Of a stretch of DNA of 64,000 nucleotides, positions 1 through 8,256 are shown piece by piece. The DNA is from Sulfuricella sp. (GTDB lineage: Bacteria > Pseudomonadota > Gammaproteobacteria > Burkholderiales > Sulfuricellaceae), in the NCBI GenBank assembly GCA_041651995.1, contig JBAZID010000013.1:15868-79867 (forward strand), in the 5' to 3' direction. Below the pieces are notes generated by a model, which was given only the letters and a program-made list of their open reading frames with translations, was not told the origin of the DNA and did not search any database. The translations under genes were made by a program, and so were the position numbers. The number at the start of each line of letters is the position of its first letter. Position 1 is the stretch's first letter.

Positions 1-275
1 TCGGCAATCTGACCGAGATCGAACTTCACCGCGGATTTGTCGGAGTTGTCGAGGTTGTATTTGTACTGCTTGAGCTTCTGCTTGACGAAATGCGTGTCGT
101 AGCGCCGGTCAGTCACGGTCGGCAGCATGGCGTCTGAAATGTGTCCGATGCCGCCTAGGCGCGCGGCCTCGAGCGCCAGCTCGGCGGTCGATATGTCGAC
201 CCCCATTCCGCCAATTATGATCGGTACCAGTTCGTGTTTGCCAAACCGGAGGCGGAAATCATCCACACATTTCAT
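1..275 (-). CDS. Nitronate monooxygenase-like protein, N-terminal fragment (runs off the left edge)
   Basis: The first 91 codons are visible on the minus strand, starting at the ATG whose first base is 275, with AAAGGA a few bases upstream as ribosome binding site. The protein opens with FRLRFGKHELVPIIIGGMGV, followed by an ALEAARLGGIGHISDAM stretch. This is the typical start of FMN-dependent nitronate monooxygenase / 2-nitropropane dioxygenase TIM barrels, where a Gly-rich first strand binds the flavin phosphate region. These enzymes oxidise alkyl nitronates. The rest of the gene, including the catalytic His region, lies outside the window, so substrate class cannot be judged. An enoyl-ACP reductase-II-like role is possible because the folds are related. 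Confidence 0.7.
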   Translation of the reverse strand, partial: MKCVDDFRLRFGKHELVPIIIGGMGVDISTAELALEAARLGGIGHISDAMLPTVTDRRYDTHFVKQKLKQYKYNLDNSDKSAVKFDLGQIA

Positions 276-292
276 TGCAATCCTTTAAAGCC

Positions 293-604
293 TTAGTTTA
301 TTCGTTGCTGCACCAGAACCCAGGGTTTCACCACCACCGACCATAACAGGGCATCGCTTTCCAGCCAGGTCATGGCCTGCTCGTCCGATACCTTGCCGAG
401 CTTGTTCGCGGACATCCACTGTTCAATCTGCAACTTGTCGTCCGCCGATATCTGACATGCGACATCAAGCAGATCAAGTTCAGGACTCACTGTGATCACC
501 GTACCACTTGCGAAAAAACGTAGCAATTCTTTCCAGGCAATCTGCGATGTTTCGAAATTGATTTTGGCGCGCAAGATTTCTTGCGGGTGGATAGCTGCGG
601 TCAC
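293..604 (-). CDS. DUF2288 family protein
   Basis: A 103-residue soluble protein without signal peptide or membrane segment. The pattern fits DUF2288: a central ITVSPELDLLDVAC strand-helix, an LQIEQWM segment, a QAMTWLESDALLW helix and the closing VVKPWVLVQQR. The function of this family is unknown. It is read in the same direction as the nitronate monooxygenase-like gene and ends 17 bases before its start codon, so the two may share a transcript. The length is normal for the family. Confidence 0.7.
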   Translation of the reverse strand: MTAAIHPQEILRAKINFETSQIAWKELLRFFASGTVITVSPELDLLDVACQISADDKLQIEQWMSANKLGKVSDEQAMTWLESDALLWSVVVKPWVLVQQRIN

Positions 605-661
605 TTTGCTGGCGCTTTAAACTTTTCTGGGAAAATATTCAGGGCGTAATTATATACCTGA

Positions 662-2281
662 TCATCCGGTTAGCGGTTGTTCATGTTGAATGATATCGAG
701 GGCAACGGCTTCCGCAACCTTGATCCCGTCTATCGCGGCAGAGAGAATCCCCCCCGCATAGCCCGCTCCTTCGCCGGAAGGGTAGAGTCCTGCCGTGTTC
801 AGGCTCTGGTAACTTTCCCCGCGCGTGATGCGCACCGGCGAGGAGGTGCGCGTCTCGACCCCGGTCAGCACCGCATCGTGCATGGAAAATCCCTTGATGT
901 CCTTGTCGAAGGCGGGAATGGCTTCGCGCAGGGCTTCAATCACATAGTCCGGCAAAGCCGTGCCGAGGTCGCACAGATGTACGCCAGGTGTATACGAAGG
1001 CTGCACCGAGCCGAATTTCGTTGAGGCCTGGCCTTGCAGGAAGTCGCCGACCAGCTGGCCCGGCGCTTCATAATTGCGGCCGCCCAGCTCGAAGGCGCGC
1101 TCTTCCCATTTGCGCTGGAACTCGATGCCTGCCAGCGGGCCGCCCGGATAATCCTCGGGCGTGATGCCCACCACGATACCGCTGTTGGCATTGCGTTCGC
1201 TGCGCGAATACTGGCTCATACCGTTGGTCACCACGCGCCCCGGCTCGGAGGCGGCGGCCACCACCTGGCCGCCGGGGCACATGCAGAAGCTGTACACCGA
1301 GCGCCCGTTCCTGCAATGGTGGACCAGCTTGTAATCTGCCGCGCCGAGCAGCGGGTTGCCGGCGTTCTTGCCGAGGCGGCAGCGGTCGATGAGCGACTGC
1401 GGATGTTCGATGCGAAAGCCGATGGAAAAAGGCTTGGCTTCCATGTACACGCCGCGTTGATGCAGCATCTGGACCGTGTCACGCGCGCTGTGGCCGATGG
1501 CCATGACGAGGTGATCGGTGGCGATGCGCTCGCCGCTGGCAAGTACCACGCCGCGCACCTTGCCGTTCTCGATTTCGATATCGTCCACGCGGCTCTGGAA
1601 GCGGATTTCGCCGCCGAGTTCGAGGATGGTGGCGCGCATTTTCTCGACCATGCTCACCAAGCGGAAAGTGCCGATGTGCGGCTTGCTGACGTAGAGGATT
1701 TCCTCCGGGGCGCCGGCCTTGACGAATTCGGTCAGCACTTTCCGGCCGTAGTGCTTGGGGTCCTTGATCTGGCTGTGCAGCTTGCCGTCGGAAAAGGTGC
1801 CCGCGCCGCCTTCGCCGAACTGCACGTTGGATTCAGGGTTGAGCACGCCCTTGCGCCACAGGCCGAAAGTGTCCTTGGCGCGCTCGCGCACGGCCTTGCC
1901 GCGTTCCAGGATGATCGGACGAAACCCTGACTGCGCCAGGATCAGGGCGGCAAACAGTCCCGCCGGGCCCATCCCGGCCACGACCGGGCGCGACTTCAGG
2001 ATCTTTGGCGCCTGGGCCACGAACTGGTAACGGGTGTCCGGGGAAGGTGAGAGGTGGCGGTCGTTTTTCAGGCGCTTCTGAATCGCCGCTTCATTTTTCA
2101 CCTCGACATCCAGTGTGTAGGCGAACAGGATGGCATCTGGCTTGCGCGCGTCATAGCCGCGGCGGGCAATGGTGTAGCCGGTCAGATCGCTTGCCGGAAT
2201 ATCCAGCCTTTTGAGGATGGCCGCCTGAATTTCGCCTTCAGGATGGGCAATGGGGAGTTTTATTTCGGTTAATCGCAACAT
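662..2281 (-). CDS. FAD-dependent dehydrogenase of the COG2509 type
   Basis: A 539-residue soluble flavoprotein. An N-terminal domain of about 95 residues precedes a dinucleotide-binding loop near residue 100 (VVAGMGPAGLFAAL). Further FAD contacts are suggested by FGEGGAGTFSDGKL near residue 155 and by the C-terminal GLYPSGEGAGYAGGI loop, where a Gly-rich helix normally caps the flavin. This architecture matches the uncharacterised FAD-dependent dehydrogenases of COG2509, whose substrate is not established. The protein ends with a helix typical of two-dinucleotide-binding-domain flavoproteins. It is co-directional with the DUF4197 gene, whose stop lies 16 bases after this start. That close spacing hints at an operon but says nothing about the reaction. 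Confidence 0.7.
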   Translation of the reverse strand: MLRLTEIKLPIAHPEGEIQAAILKRLDIPASDLTGYTIARRGYDARKPDAILFAYTLDVEVKNEAAIQKRLKNDRHLSPSPDTRYQFVAQAPKILKSRPVVAGMGPAGLFAALILAQSGFRPIILERGKAVRERAKDTFGLWRKGVLNPESNVQFGEGGAGTFSDGKLHSQIKDPKHYGRKVLTEFVKAGAPEEILYVSKPHIGTFRLVSMVEKMRATILELGGEIRFQSRVDDIEIENGKVRGVVLASGERIATDHLVMAIGHSARDTVQMLHQRGVYMEAKPFSIGFRIEHPQSLIDRCRLGKNAGNPLLGAADYKLVHHCRNGRSVYSFCMCPGGQVVAAASEPGRVVTNGMSQYSRSERNANSGIVVGITPEDYPGGPLAGIEFQRKWEERAFELGGRNYEAPGQLVGDFLQGQASTKFGSVQPSYTPGVHLCDLGTALPDYVIEALREAIPAFDKDIKGFSMHDAVLTGVETRTSSPVRITRGESYQSLNTAGLYPSGEGAGYAGGILSAAIDGIKVAEAVALDIIQHEQPLTG

Positions 2282-2297
2282 GTTTTAAGAGTTTCGC

Positions 2298-3071
2298 CTA
2301 TCTTCCAGAAACCGCGCCAAAGACCTTCTGCAGCAGGGTGCTGCCCGCCTGCATGGGGTTGGCGCGCAGCGCGCGCTCCTGCTCGCCGATCACCTTGTAG
2401 AGACGGTCCAGCGTCTGCTGGGTCACGTACTGCTCGACCGTGGCCTGGTTCTTGTCGAGTGCGCCAAACTGGGCGGCTGTCCCGGCATATTTGTTGTACT
2501 GCTGGGCGAGGCCTGCCCGGTCAGTGGTCTTTTTGACGATGGGGCCGAAGCGTTTGGTCAGTTCGGTTTCGGTCTTCCTGCGAAAAAAGTCCGTGGCGGC
2601 GGTGTCGCCTCCGGTGAGAATGCCTTTGGCGTCCTGCAGCGACATTTCCCTGACCGACTTGACCAGCAGGGTTTTCGCCTCCGGCACGGCGGCCTCCGCG
2701 GCGCGGTTCATCGACAATACCAGTTCGTCCGCCTGGTTGCCCATGCCCATCATGCGCATGGCTTTCTCGGCTTTTTTCAGACCGGAAGGCAGGGGGATTC
2801 TGAGCGCCTCGTTGCCAAAGAAACCATCCTGTTTGCCGAGCTGGGCCACGGCAGCTTCGGAGCCGCGGGTCAGTGCTTCCTTGAGGCCGGAGTTGATTTC
2901 GGCGGGCTTGAGCTGGTCGACGCTGCCGCTCCCGGCGGCAGGGGCAGAAGCAGAAGCTGGCTGGCTGGTGCCGCCTTTTTCCATTGCACCTTTCAGCGCG
3001 CCTTCGAGGTCAAAGGCATGAGCGGGAATGCTGAAAGCCAGGGCGGTGATTGCTGCTGTCAATTTGTTCAT
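2298..3071 (-). CDS. DUF4197 domain-containing exported protein
   Basis: A 257-residue protein with a short signal peptide (residues 1-19, ending PAHAF), so it is expected in the periplasm. A low-complexity Ala/Ser linker (residues 38-50) leads into an all-helical domain with LKEALTRGSEAAVAQLG, then AAKTLL- and TDFFRRKT-type segments. This pattern is characteristic of DUF4197. No catalytic motif is visible and the family has no known function. An SD-like GGAG precedes the start. It lies downstream of the cyanophycin-associated genes on the same strand, 36 bases after the DUF1854 stop. Confidence 0.75.
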   Translation of the reverse strand: MNKLTAAITALAFSIPAHAFDLEGALKGAMEKGGTSQPASASAPAAGSGSVDQLKPAEINSGLKEALTRGSEAAVAQLGKQDGFFGNEALRIPLPSGLKKAEKAMRMMGMGNQADELVLSMNRAAEAAVPEAKTLLVKSVREMSLQDAKGILTGGDTAATDFFRRKTETELTKRFGPIVKKTTDRAGLAQQYNKYAGTAAQFGALDKNQATVEQYVTQQTLDRLYKVIGEQERALRANPMQAGSTLLQKVFGAVSGR

Positions 3072-3107
3072 CTCGACTTCTCCTTGATTGGGTCCGGCGC
3101 TAACCTG

Positions 3108-3584
3108 CTACAGGAATCGATCCAGCAATTTGCGGCTATGCTTGTCCAGTGCATGAATGTCGCGCACCAGAAAATGGATGCTGTGGCTGTCCGCAATCAG
3201 CAAGGTGGTGGTGCCGATGCGGCGGATGTCGTCTTCCGCCTTGAGCACGAAGGAGGCGTCGCCACGGTCGGTTGCAACCTGCCAGGTGCTGGGCGTGGCA
3301 AAGCTGGAAACGCTGCGAATGCTGCGAATTTCGGGCATGAATTCCCGGCTGGCCAGTTCCTCTTCCACCAGCATGCGTTCTGCATCCGGCAGCTCTTCCA
3401 GTGAGTCGAGCCAGACCAGTTCGTGACCTTCGGCGCTCACCAGCGAAATGCCGGACTCGGGCGCCTGAATGGGGAAGGCGCGGACCGGGACAACGCCCTC
3501 GTGCACTTCTCCACCGCTGCGGCTGAAAACCAGCCGTCCGAAGGCATTGCGAGTGAGATGAAAATCATCCTGGTGTTTATCCAT
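3108..3584 (-). CDS. Cyanophycin metabolism-associated DUF1854 protein
   Basis: A small soluble protein of 158 residues when started at MDKHQDDF; a start 12 codons upstream is also open. The DUF1854 pattern is visible: FGRLVFSRSGGEVHEGVVPVRAFP, then HELVWLDSLEELP, and a closing IHFLVRDIHALDKHSRKLLDRF helix. The preferred start gives an 8-base overlap with the end of the ABC transporter gene, which argues for translational coupling. Genes of this family commonly sit beside cyanophycin synthetases, as here. The biochemical role is unknown; a partner or regulator of the transporter is an inference from the overlap. Confidence 0.8.
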   Translation of the reverse strand: MDKHQDDFHLTRNAFGRLVFSRSGGEVHEGVVPVRAFPIQAPESGISLVSAEGHELVWLDSLEELPDAERMLVEEELASREFMPEIRSIRSVSSFATPSTWQVATDRGDASFVLKAEDDIRRIGTTTLLIADSHSIHFLVRDIHALDKHSRKLLDRFL

Positions 3585-5871
3585 GGGTTTTTGGCTCCAC
3601 TGCAACGGCTTTCGTTTCATCCATGTCGGTATCGACGTTGCGCGCCTGCGCCTGGTAAAGCCGATAGTATGCGCCCTGGCGCGCCATCAATTCTTCGTGC
3701 GGGCCGATTTCGACAACCTTTCCACGATCCATGACCACCAGGCGGTCGGCCTGGCGCAGGGTGGAGAGGCGGTGGGCAATGGCGATGGTGGTTCGTCCGC
3801 GCACCAGGTTGTCGAGGGCCTTCTGGATTTCCTTCTCGGTCTCGGTATCGACGGACGAGGTAGCCTCGTCGAGGATGAGAATGCGCGGATCGATGAGCAG
3901 CGCGCGGGCGATGGAAATGCGCTGCCGTTCGCCGCCGGACAGGCCCTGGCCGCGCTCGCCCACCAGCGAATCATAGCCATGCGGCAGGCGCAGAATGAAT
4001 TCGTGCGCATGCGCGGCGCGGGCAGCGGCGACGATTTCCTCGCGGCTCGCATCCGGTTTGCCGTAGGCGATATTCTCGGCAATGGTGCCGAAAAACAGGA
4101 AGGGCTCCTGCAAGACCAGCCCGATATGGCGCCGGTATTCGGCGACCGGCAGGGAACGGATATCCACGCCATCCACCCGGATTGCGCCTTCAGAGAGGTC
4201 GTAAAAGCGGCAGATCAGGTTGACCAGGGAGCTCTTGCCAGATCCGCTGTGGCCCACCAGGCCGATCATTTCGCCGGGCTGGATGGTCAGGTCCACGCCG
4301 CGGATGACCGCACGGTTGCCATAACGGAAACCGGCATCGCGGATCTCGATTTGGCCGGAGAGTTGGGCGAGGTGAACCGGATGGGACGGCTCGGGCACGC
4401 TGGAGACATGGTCCAGAATGTCGAAAATGCGCTTGGCGCCGGCAGCGGCTTTCTGCGTCACGGAAACAATGCGGCTCATCGAGTCCAGGCGCCCATAGAA
4501 GCGGCCTATATAGGCAAGGAATGCAGTCAGCGTGCCGACCGTGATGTCGTTATGGGAGACTTGCCAGATGCCGAAGGCCCACACCACCAGCAGCCCCATT
4601 TCAGTCAGCAGGGAAACCGTGGGTGAAAATAGCGACCAGGTTTTGTTGAGTTTGTCGTTGATCAGCAGGTTGTGCCGGTTGGCTTCGCGGAAGCGCAGCG
4701 CTTCGCGCTTTTCCTGGGCGAAAGCCTTGACCACGCGGATGCCGGGTATGGTGTCGGCCAGCACGCTGGTGACTTCGCCCCATACCCGGTCGATTTTTTC
4801 GAAGCCGGTGCGCAGGCGGTCGCGCACCACGTGAATCATCCAGGCGATCAAAGGCAGCGGGAGCAGGGTGACCAGCGCCAGCCAGGGGTTGATGGAAAAC
4901 AGGATGATTGCGGTCATGCCTATCATCAGCACATCGGTGATGAAATCCAGCGCATGCAGCGAAAGGAACACGCTGAGCCGGTCCGTTTCCGAACCGATGC
5001 GCGCCATCAGGTCGCCAGTGCGTTTGCCGCCAAAATATTCGAGCGACAGTTGCAGCAGGTGTTCATAGGTGGTGGTGCGCAAATCCGCGCTGATGCGCTC
5101 GGAAACCAGGGCGAGTATGTAGTTCTTGGCCCACCCCAGCCCCCATGAAACCAGTGCGGCGCCAAGCAATCCGGAGAGATACAGGGCAACCGTGCCGGGT
5201 TCGATCCGTTGGCCGTTCTGGAAGGGGATCAGCACCTCGTCCATCAGCGGCATGTAAAGATAGGGCGAGACCAGGGTTGCAGCCGTTGCGCCCAGCATGA
5301 GCAGGAATCCAAGCAGTAACTGCCCGCGATATGGCTTGGCAAACCGCCACAGGCGGAACAAGGTCCAGGTGGATGGCGGTGTATGGATTTCGCGGTGGCA
5401 AATCGGACATTCATCCACATCGGGCGGAATGGGTGCCTTGCAGTTGGGACAGACGCCTTCTTCAAGCGGGTTGATGCGACGCCCGGAAACGAGACTCTCG
5501 ATTTGCTGTTCGAAGTGCCGGATCAGCCGCTGCGCTGCAATATTCTGCGACAGGGTGAAGCGCCAGCGGGCCAGGCGGCCATGGCCGTCATGCAGCTCCA
5601 GCGTGCCAACGCCGGCATGATCGGTGTGCTGGAGAGCAAGGCCGGCCCGAAAAGGCCAGTCCTGCCAGGCCATCTCGCCGGGTAATCTGGCCAGAATACG
5701 GTGGTTGGTCAAAAGCAGCAGGCCGGGCGAAAAATGTAGCCGGGTGTCGAGATCCACTTCCATCCAGGCGAGGATTTCTTCGCCGCCGGAGAGTCGCGAT
5801 TCGACTTCGGTGCGCCAGGCGGCAGGCAGGTTTTGAGTGCCTGAAACAGCAAGCAGGGGATCAGTTTTCAT
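3577..5871 (-). CDS. Cyanophycin-associated ABC exporter-type protein with bacterial-PH-like and zinc-ribbon N-terminus
   Basis: A 764-residue half-transporter. Residues about 30-125 resemble a bacterial PH-like fold (LLLLTNHRIL strand). They are followed by a zinc ribbon with Cys141, Cys144, Cys155 and Cys158. An exporter-type six-helix membrane domain spans about 180-480. The ATPase then has Walker A GHSGSGKSS, signature LSGGERQR, Walker B ILILDEATSSVD and the switch His in IAIAHRLST. It overlaps the DUF1854 gene and diverges from the two cyanophycin synthetase genes. The transported substrate is unknown; arginine, aspartate or the beta-Asp-Arg dipeptide would suit the context, but nothing in the sequence decides this. 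The cytosolic ribbon is unusual for an exporter and could be a docking module. Confidence 0.85.
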   Translation of the reverse strand: MKTDPLLAVSGTQNLPAAWRTEVESRLSGGEEILAWMEVDLDTRLHFSPGLLLLTNHRILARLPGEMAWQDWPFRAGLALQHTDHAGVGTLELHDGHGRLARWRFTLSQNIAAQRLIRHFEQQIESLVSGRRINPLEEGVCPNCKAPIPPDVDECPICHREIHTPPSTWTLFRLWRFAKPYRGQLLLGFLLMLGATAATLVSPYLYMPLMDEVLIPFQNGQRIEPGTVALYLSGLLGAALVSWGLGWAKNYILALVSERISADLRTTTYEHLLQLSLEYFGGKRTGDLMARIGSETDRLSVFLSLHALDFITDVLMIGMTAIILFSINPWLALVTLLPLPLIAWMIHVVRDRLRTGFEKIDRVWGEVTSVLADTIPGIRVVKAFAQEKREALRFREANRHNLLINDKLNKTWSLFSPTVSLLTEMGLLVVWAFGIWQVSHNDITVGTLTAFLAYIGRFYGRLDSMSRIVSVTQKAAAGAKRIFDILDHVSSVPEPSHPVHLAQLSGQIEIRDAGFRYGNRAVIRGVDLTIQPGEMIGLVGHSGSGKSSLVNLICRFYDLSEGAIRVDGVDIRSLPVAEYRRHIGLVLQEPFLFFGTIAENIAYGKPDASREEIVAAARAAHAHEFILRLPHGYDSLVGERGQGLSGGERQRISIARALLIDPRILILDEATSSVDTETEKEIQKALDNLVRGRTTIAIAHRLSTLRQADRLVVMDRGKVVEIGPHEELMARQGAYYRLYQAQARNVDTDMDETKAVAVEPKTHG

Positions 5872-5887
5872 GGTGACGAGTTTACTG

Positions 5888-5903
5888 CTCTTGCCCGCAA
5901 GAG
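5888..5903. promoter_or_regulatory. Inverted repeat in the divergent cyanophycin intergenic region
   Basis: CTCTTGC-CC-GCAAGAG, a perfect 7-bp inverted repeat with a 2-base centre. It lies 17 bases upstream of the ABC transporter start and about 160 bases before the CphA-like gene. Size and position suit an operator for a dimeric regulator acting on either divergent gene. A short hairpin in the transporter leader is the alternative. No regulator gene adjoins it. Confidence 0.35.
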
Positions 5904-6065
5904 TACAGTTATGGGCGCTTTGGAACGGGGCTTCTGCATTACGTCCATGATGTCTGGAGAATCTTTTTTTGGCAGGTAAACCGAAAACCCTTTACGGCGT
6001 TAATATGGCCTTGGTCCGTGTTGAATTTGACCGGCCCGTCTCCCCAAAATCATCGTCTTGAAAAT

Positions 6066-8198
6066 ATGGAAAAGTTCGACATGGAATTTCTCAAAATCCT
6101 GTCTCTGCGCGGGCCGAATATTTGGACCTATCGCCCGGCTCTTGAAGCGTGGGTGGATATCGGCGCACTGGAGGATTCACCTTCCAACACCCTCCCCGGT
6201 TTTTACGAGCGCCTGTTGTCCTGGCTGCCCTCACTGATCGAGCATCACTGCGGTGTCGGCGAGCGTGGCGGTTTTATGTTGCGGGTGCGCGAAGGTACCT
6301 GGGCGGGTCACATTCTCGAACATGTCACACTGGAGCTGCAGAACCTGGCCGGCATGCAGAGCGGCTTCGGCAAGGCGCGTAGCACCCCGGTGCGCGGTGT
6401 TTACAAGGTTGTGGTGCGTTCGCGCCATGAGGAAGTGAGCCGCGCCTGCCTGAATGCCGCCCGCGACCTGATCCTGGCCGCAATCGAAGACCGCCCCTTT
6501 GATGTGCCCGCTACCATTGCGCGGCTGCGCGATCTGGCCGATTCCCTGTGCATCGGGCCGAGTACGGCGTGCATTGTCGATGCGGCTACCGAGCGGGGTA
6601 TTCCGTCGATCCGCCTGACCGATGGCAACTTGATGCAGCTGGGCTATGGCGTTCGCCAGCGCCGTATCTGGACAGCCGAAACCGATCAGACCAGCGCCAT
6701 CGCCGAAGGCATCGCAAGCGACAAGGATTTGACCAAGACTCTGTTGCAGGCCTGTGGCGTTCCGGTTCCAGAGGGACGGGTGGTGGATAGCCCGGAAGAT
6801 GCCTGGGAGGCGGCCGAGGACATTGGCGTTCCCGTGGTGGTAAAGCCTTCCGATGGCAATCACGGACGCGGCGTCTCTGCCGAATTGATGACGCGGGAAG
6901 AGGTCGAGGCAGCCTATGGCATCGCGCTCAATGAGGGCAGCGAGGTGATGGTCGAGCGCTTCGTGCGCGGCGACGAACACCGCCTGTTGGTGGTGGCAGG
7001 GCGCCTTGCGGCAGCGACGCGTGGCGAGTCTGTTACCGTTACTGGAGATGGGCGTTCGAGTATTGCCGAACTGATCGACAGCCAGCTCAATACCGACCCG
7101 CGACGCGGTGCAACGGAGGATTTCCCGCTCGATGTGATCATCCTGGACAAGGAACCGTCTATCGGATTCGAAATCGCGCGCCAGGGTTTTACCCCCGATT
7201 CGATCCCGCCCCTCGGCAAGAAGGTGATGGTCCAGCGTAACGGCAACGTGGCTTTTGATGTCACGGACCGGGTCCATCCCGATGTCGCTGCCACCGTCTC
7301 GCTCGCCGCCCGTATCGTGGGGCTGGATATTGCCGGGATCGATCTGGTTGCCGAGGACATCTCGCGACCGCTCGAGGAGCAGCGCGGCGCCATTGTCGAG
7401 GTCAATGCCGGCCCCGGCCTGCTCATGCACCTCAAACCGGCAAGCGGCGAGCCGCGCCCCGTGGGTATGGCCATTCTCGATAGCCTGTTCCCGCCTGGCG
7501 AAAGTGGACGTATTCCCGTCGTCGGCATCACGGGCAGCAGCGGGACCAGCCTGGTTGCACGCATCGTGGCGTGTCTGCTGCACCTGAGCGGAAAGCGCGT
7601 GGGCCTGGCCTGCAGCGACGGTCTCTTTCACGACCAAAGGCTGGTTGAAACGGGGAATCGCGCCAACTGGACAGCCGCGCGCAAGCTGCTGTTGAACCGG
7701 GTAGGCGAGGCGGCGGTGATCGAAAATGGCAGCGATGTGATTCTGGGCGAGGGTCTGGCTTACGACCGCTGCCAGATTGGCGTGGTCACGGGGATTGACC
7801 CGGCCCGGCACTTTGGAAAGTTTTACATCGAGACGCCAGAGCAGGTGTTCAACGTGTTGCGCACCCAGGTTGACGTGGTGCTTCCGGACGGCGTCGCGGT
7901 GCTGAACGGAAACGACCCGCTGGTGGTTGACATGGCGCCGCTGTGTGATGGAGAGGTGATGTTCTTTGGCGTCGAGCCGGAGGCTCCGGCCATGGTTGAA
8001 CATTTGTCCCGGGGCAAGCGCGCGGTCATTCTGCGCGATGGCTTTCTGGTGCTTGCGACGGGCAATCAGGAAGTTCGGCTTTTCGAGCTTGCCGGGAACG
8101 CGCAGATCGAGAATATACTGGCGGCGGTCGGTGTGGCCTGGGCATTGGATTTATCCCCGGACCTGATTCGTGCCGGGATCGAATCCTTCGAGGTCTAG
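6066..8198 (+). CDS. Cyanophycin synthetase-like protein with degenerate, truncated Mur-ligase half (CphA-prime / CphA2 type)
   Basis: A 710-residue protein from the ATG at 6066; a GTG at 6018 and an ATG at 6081 are also possible. It aligns by eye with the downstream CphA: N-terminal domain beginning ILSLRGPNIW, then an ATP-grasp domain with VVVKPSDGNHGRGV and EVNAGPGLLMH. In the Mur-ligase-like region the P-loop reads GITGSSGTSL (about residue 486) where CphA has GTNGKTT, so the Lys-Thr pair that binds ATP is lost. The protein stops exactly where the Mur-ligase C-terminal domain would begin. By analogy with truncated CphA2 enzymes it may have one active ATP site and join pre-formed beta-Asp-Arg units, but this is inference. 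It reads into cphA with 58 bases between. Confidence 0.85.
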   Translation: MEKFDMEFLKILSLRGPNIWTYRPALEAWVDIGALEDSPSNTLPGFYERLLSWLPSLIEHHCGVGERGGFMLRVREGTWAGHILEHVTLELQNLAGMQSGFGKARSTPVRGVYKVVVRSRHEEVSRACLNAARDLILAAIEDRPFDVPATIARLRDLADSLCIGPSTACIVDAATERGIPSIRLTDGNLMQLGYGVRQRRIWTAETDQTSAIAEGIASDKDLTKTLLQACGVPVPEGRVVDSPEDAWEAAEDIGVPVVVKPSDGNHGRGVSAELMTREEVEAAYGIALNEGSEVMVERFVRGDEHRLLVVAGRLAAATRGESVTVTGDGRSSIAELIDSQLNTDPRRGATEDFPLDVIILDKEPSIGFEIARQGFTPDSIPPLGKKVMVQRNGNVAFDVTDRVHPDVAATVSLAARIVGLDIAGIDLVAEDISRPLEEQRGAIVEVNAGPGLLMHLKPASGEPRPVGMAILDSLFPPGESGRIPVVGITGSSGTSLVARIVACLLHLSGKRVGLACSDGLFHDQRLVETGNRANWTAARKLLLNRVGEAAVIENGSDVILGEGLAYDRCQIGVVTGIDPARHFGKFYIETPEQVFNVLRTQVDVVLPDGVAVLNGNDPLVVDMAPLCDGEVMFFGVEPEAPAMVEHLSRGKRAVILRDGFLVLATGNQEVRLFELAGNAQIENILAAVGVAWALDLSPDLIRAGIESFEV

Positions 8199-8256
8199 AG
8201 CGTAAAACCGCGAAAATTTCTCGATAATAATACTGGGTAACATTAGGAAACCATTC

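Noticed and set aside
6231..8003. 590-codon antisense frame over the CphA-like gene, and similar long frames over cphA, the FAD protein and nirB
   Set aside because: These are high-GC shadow frames with His/Arg/Gly-rich low-information products and no ribosome sites; the sense genes have full family motifs.
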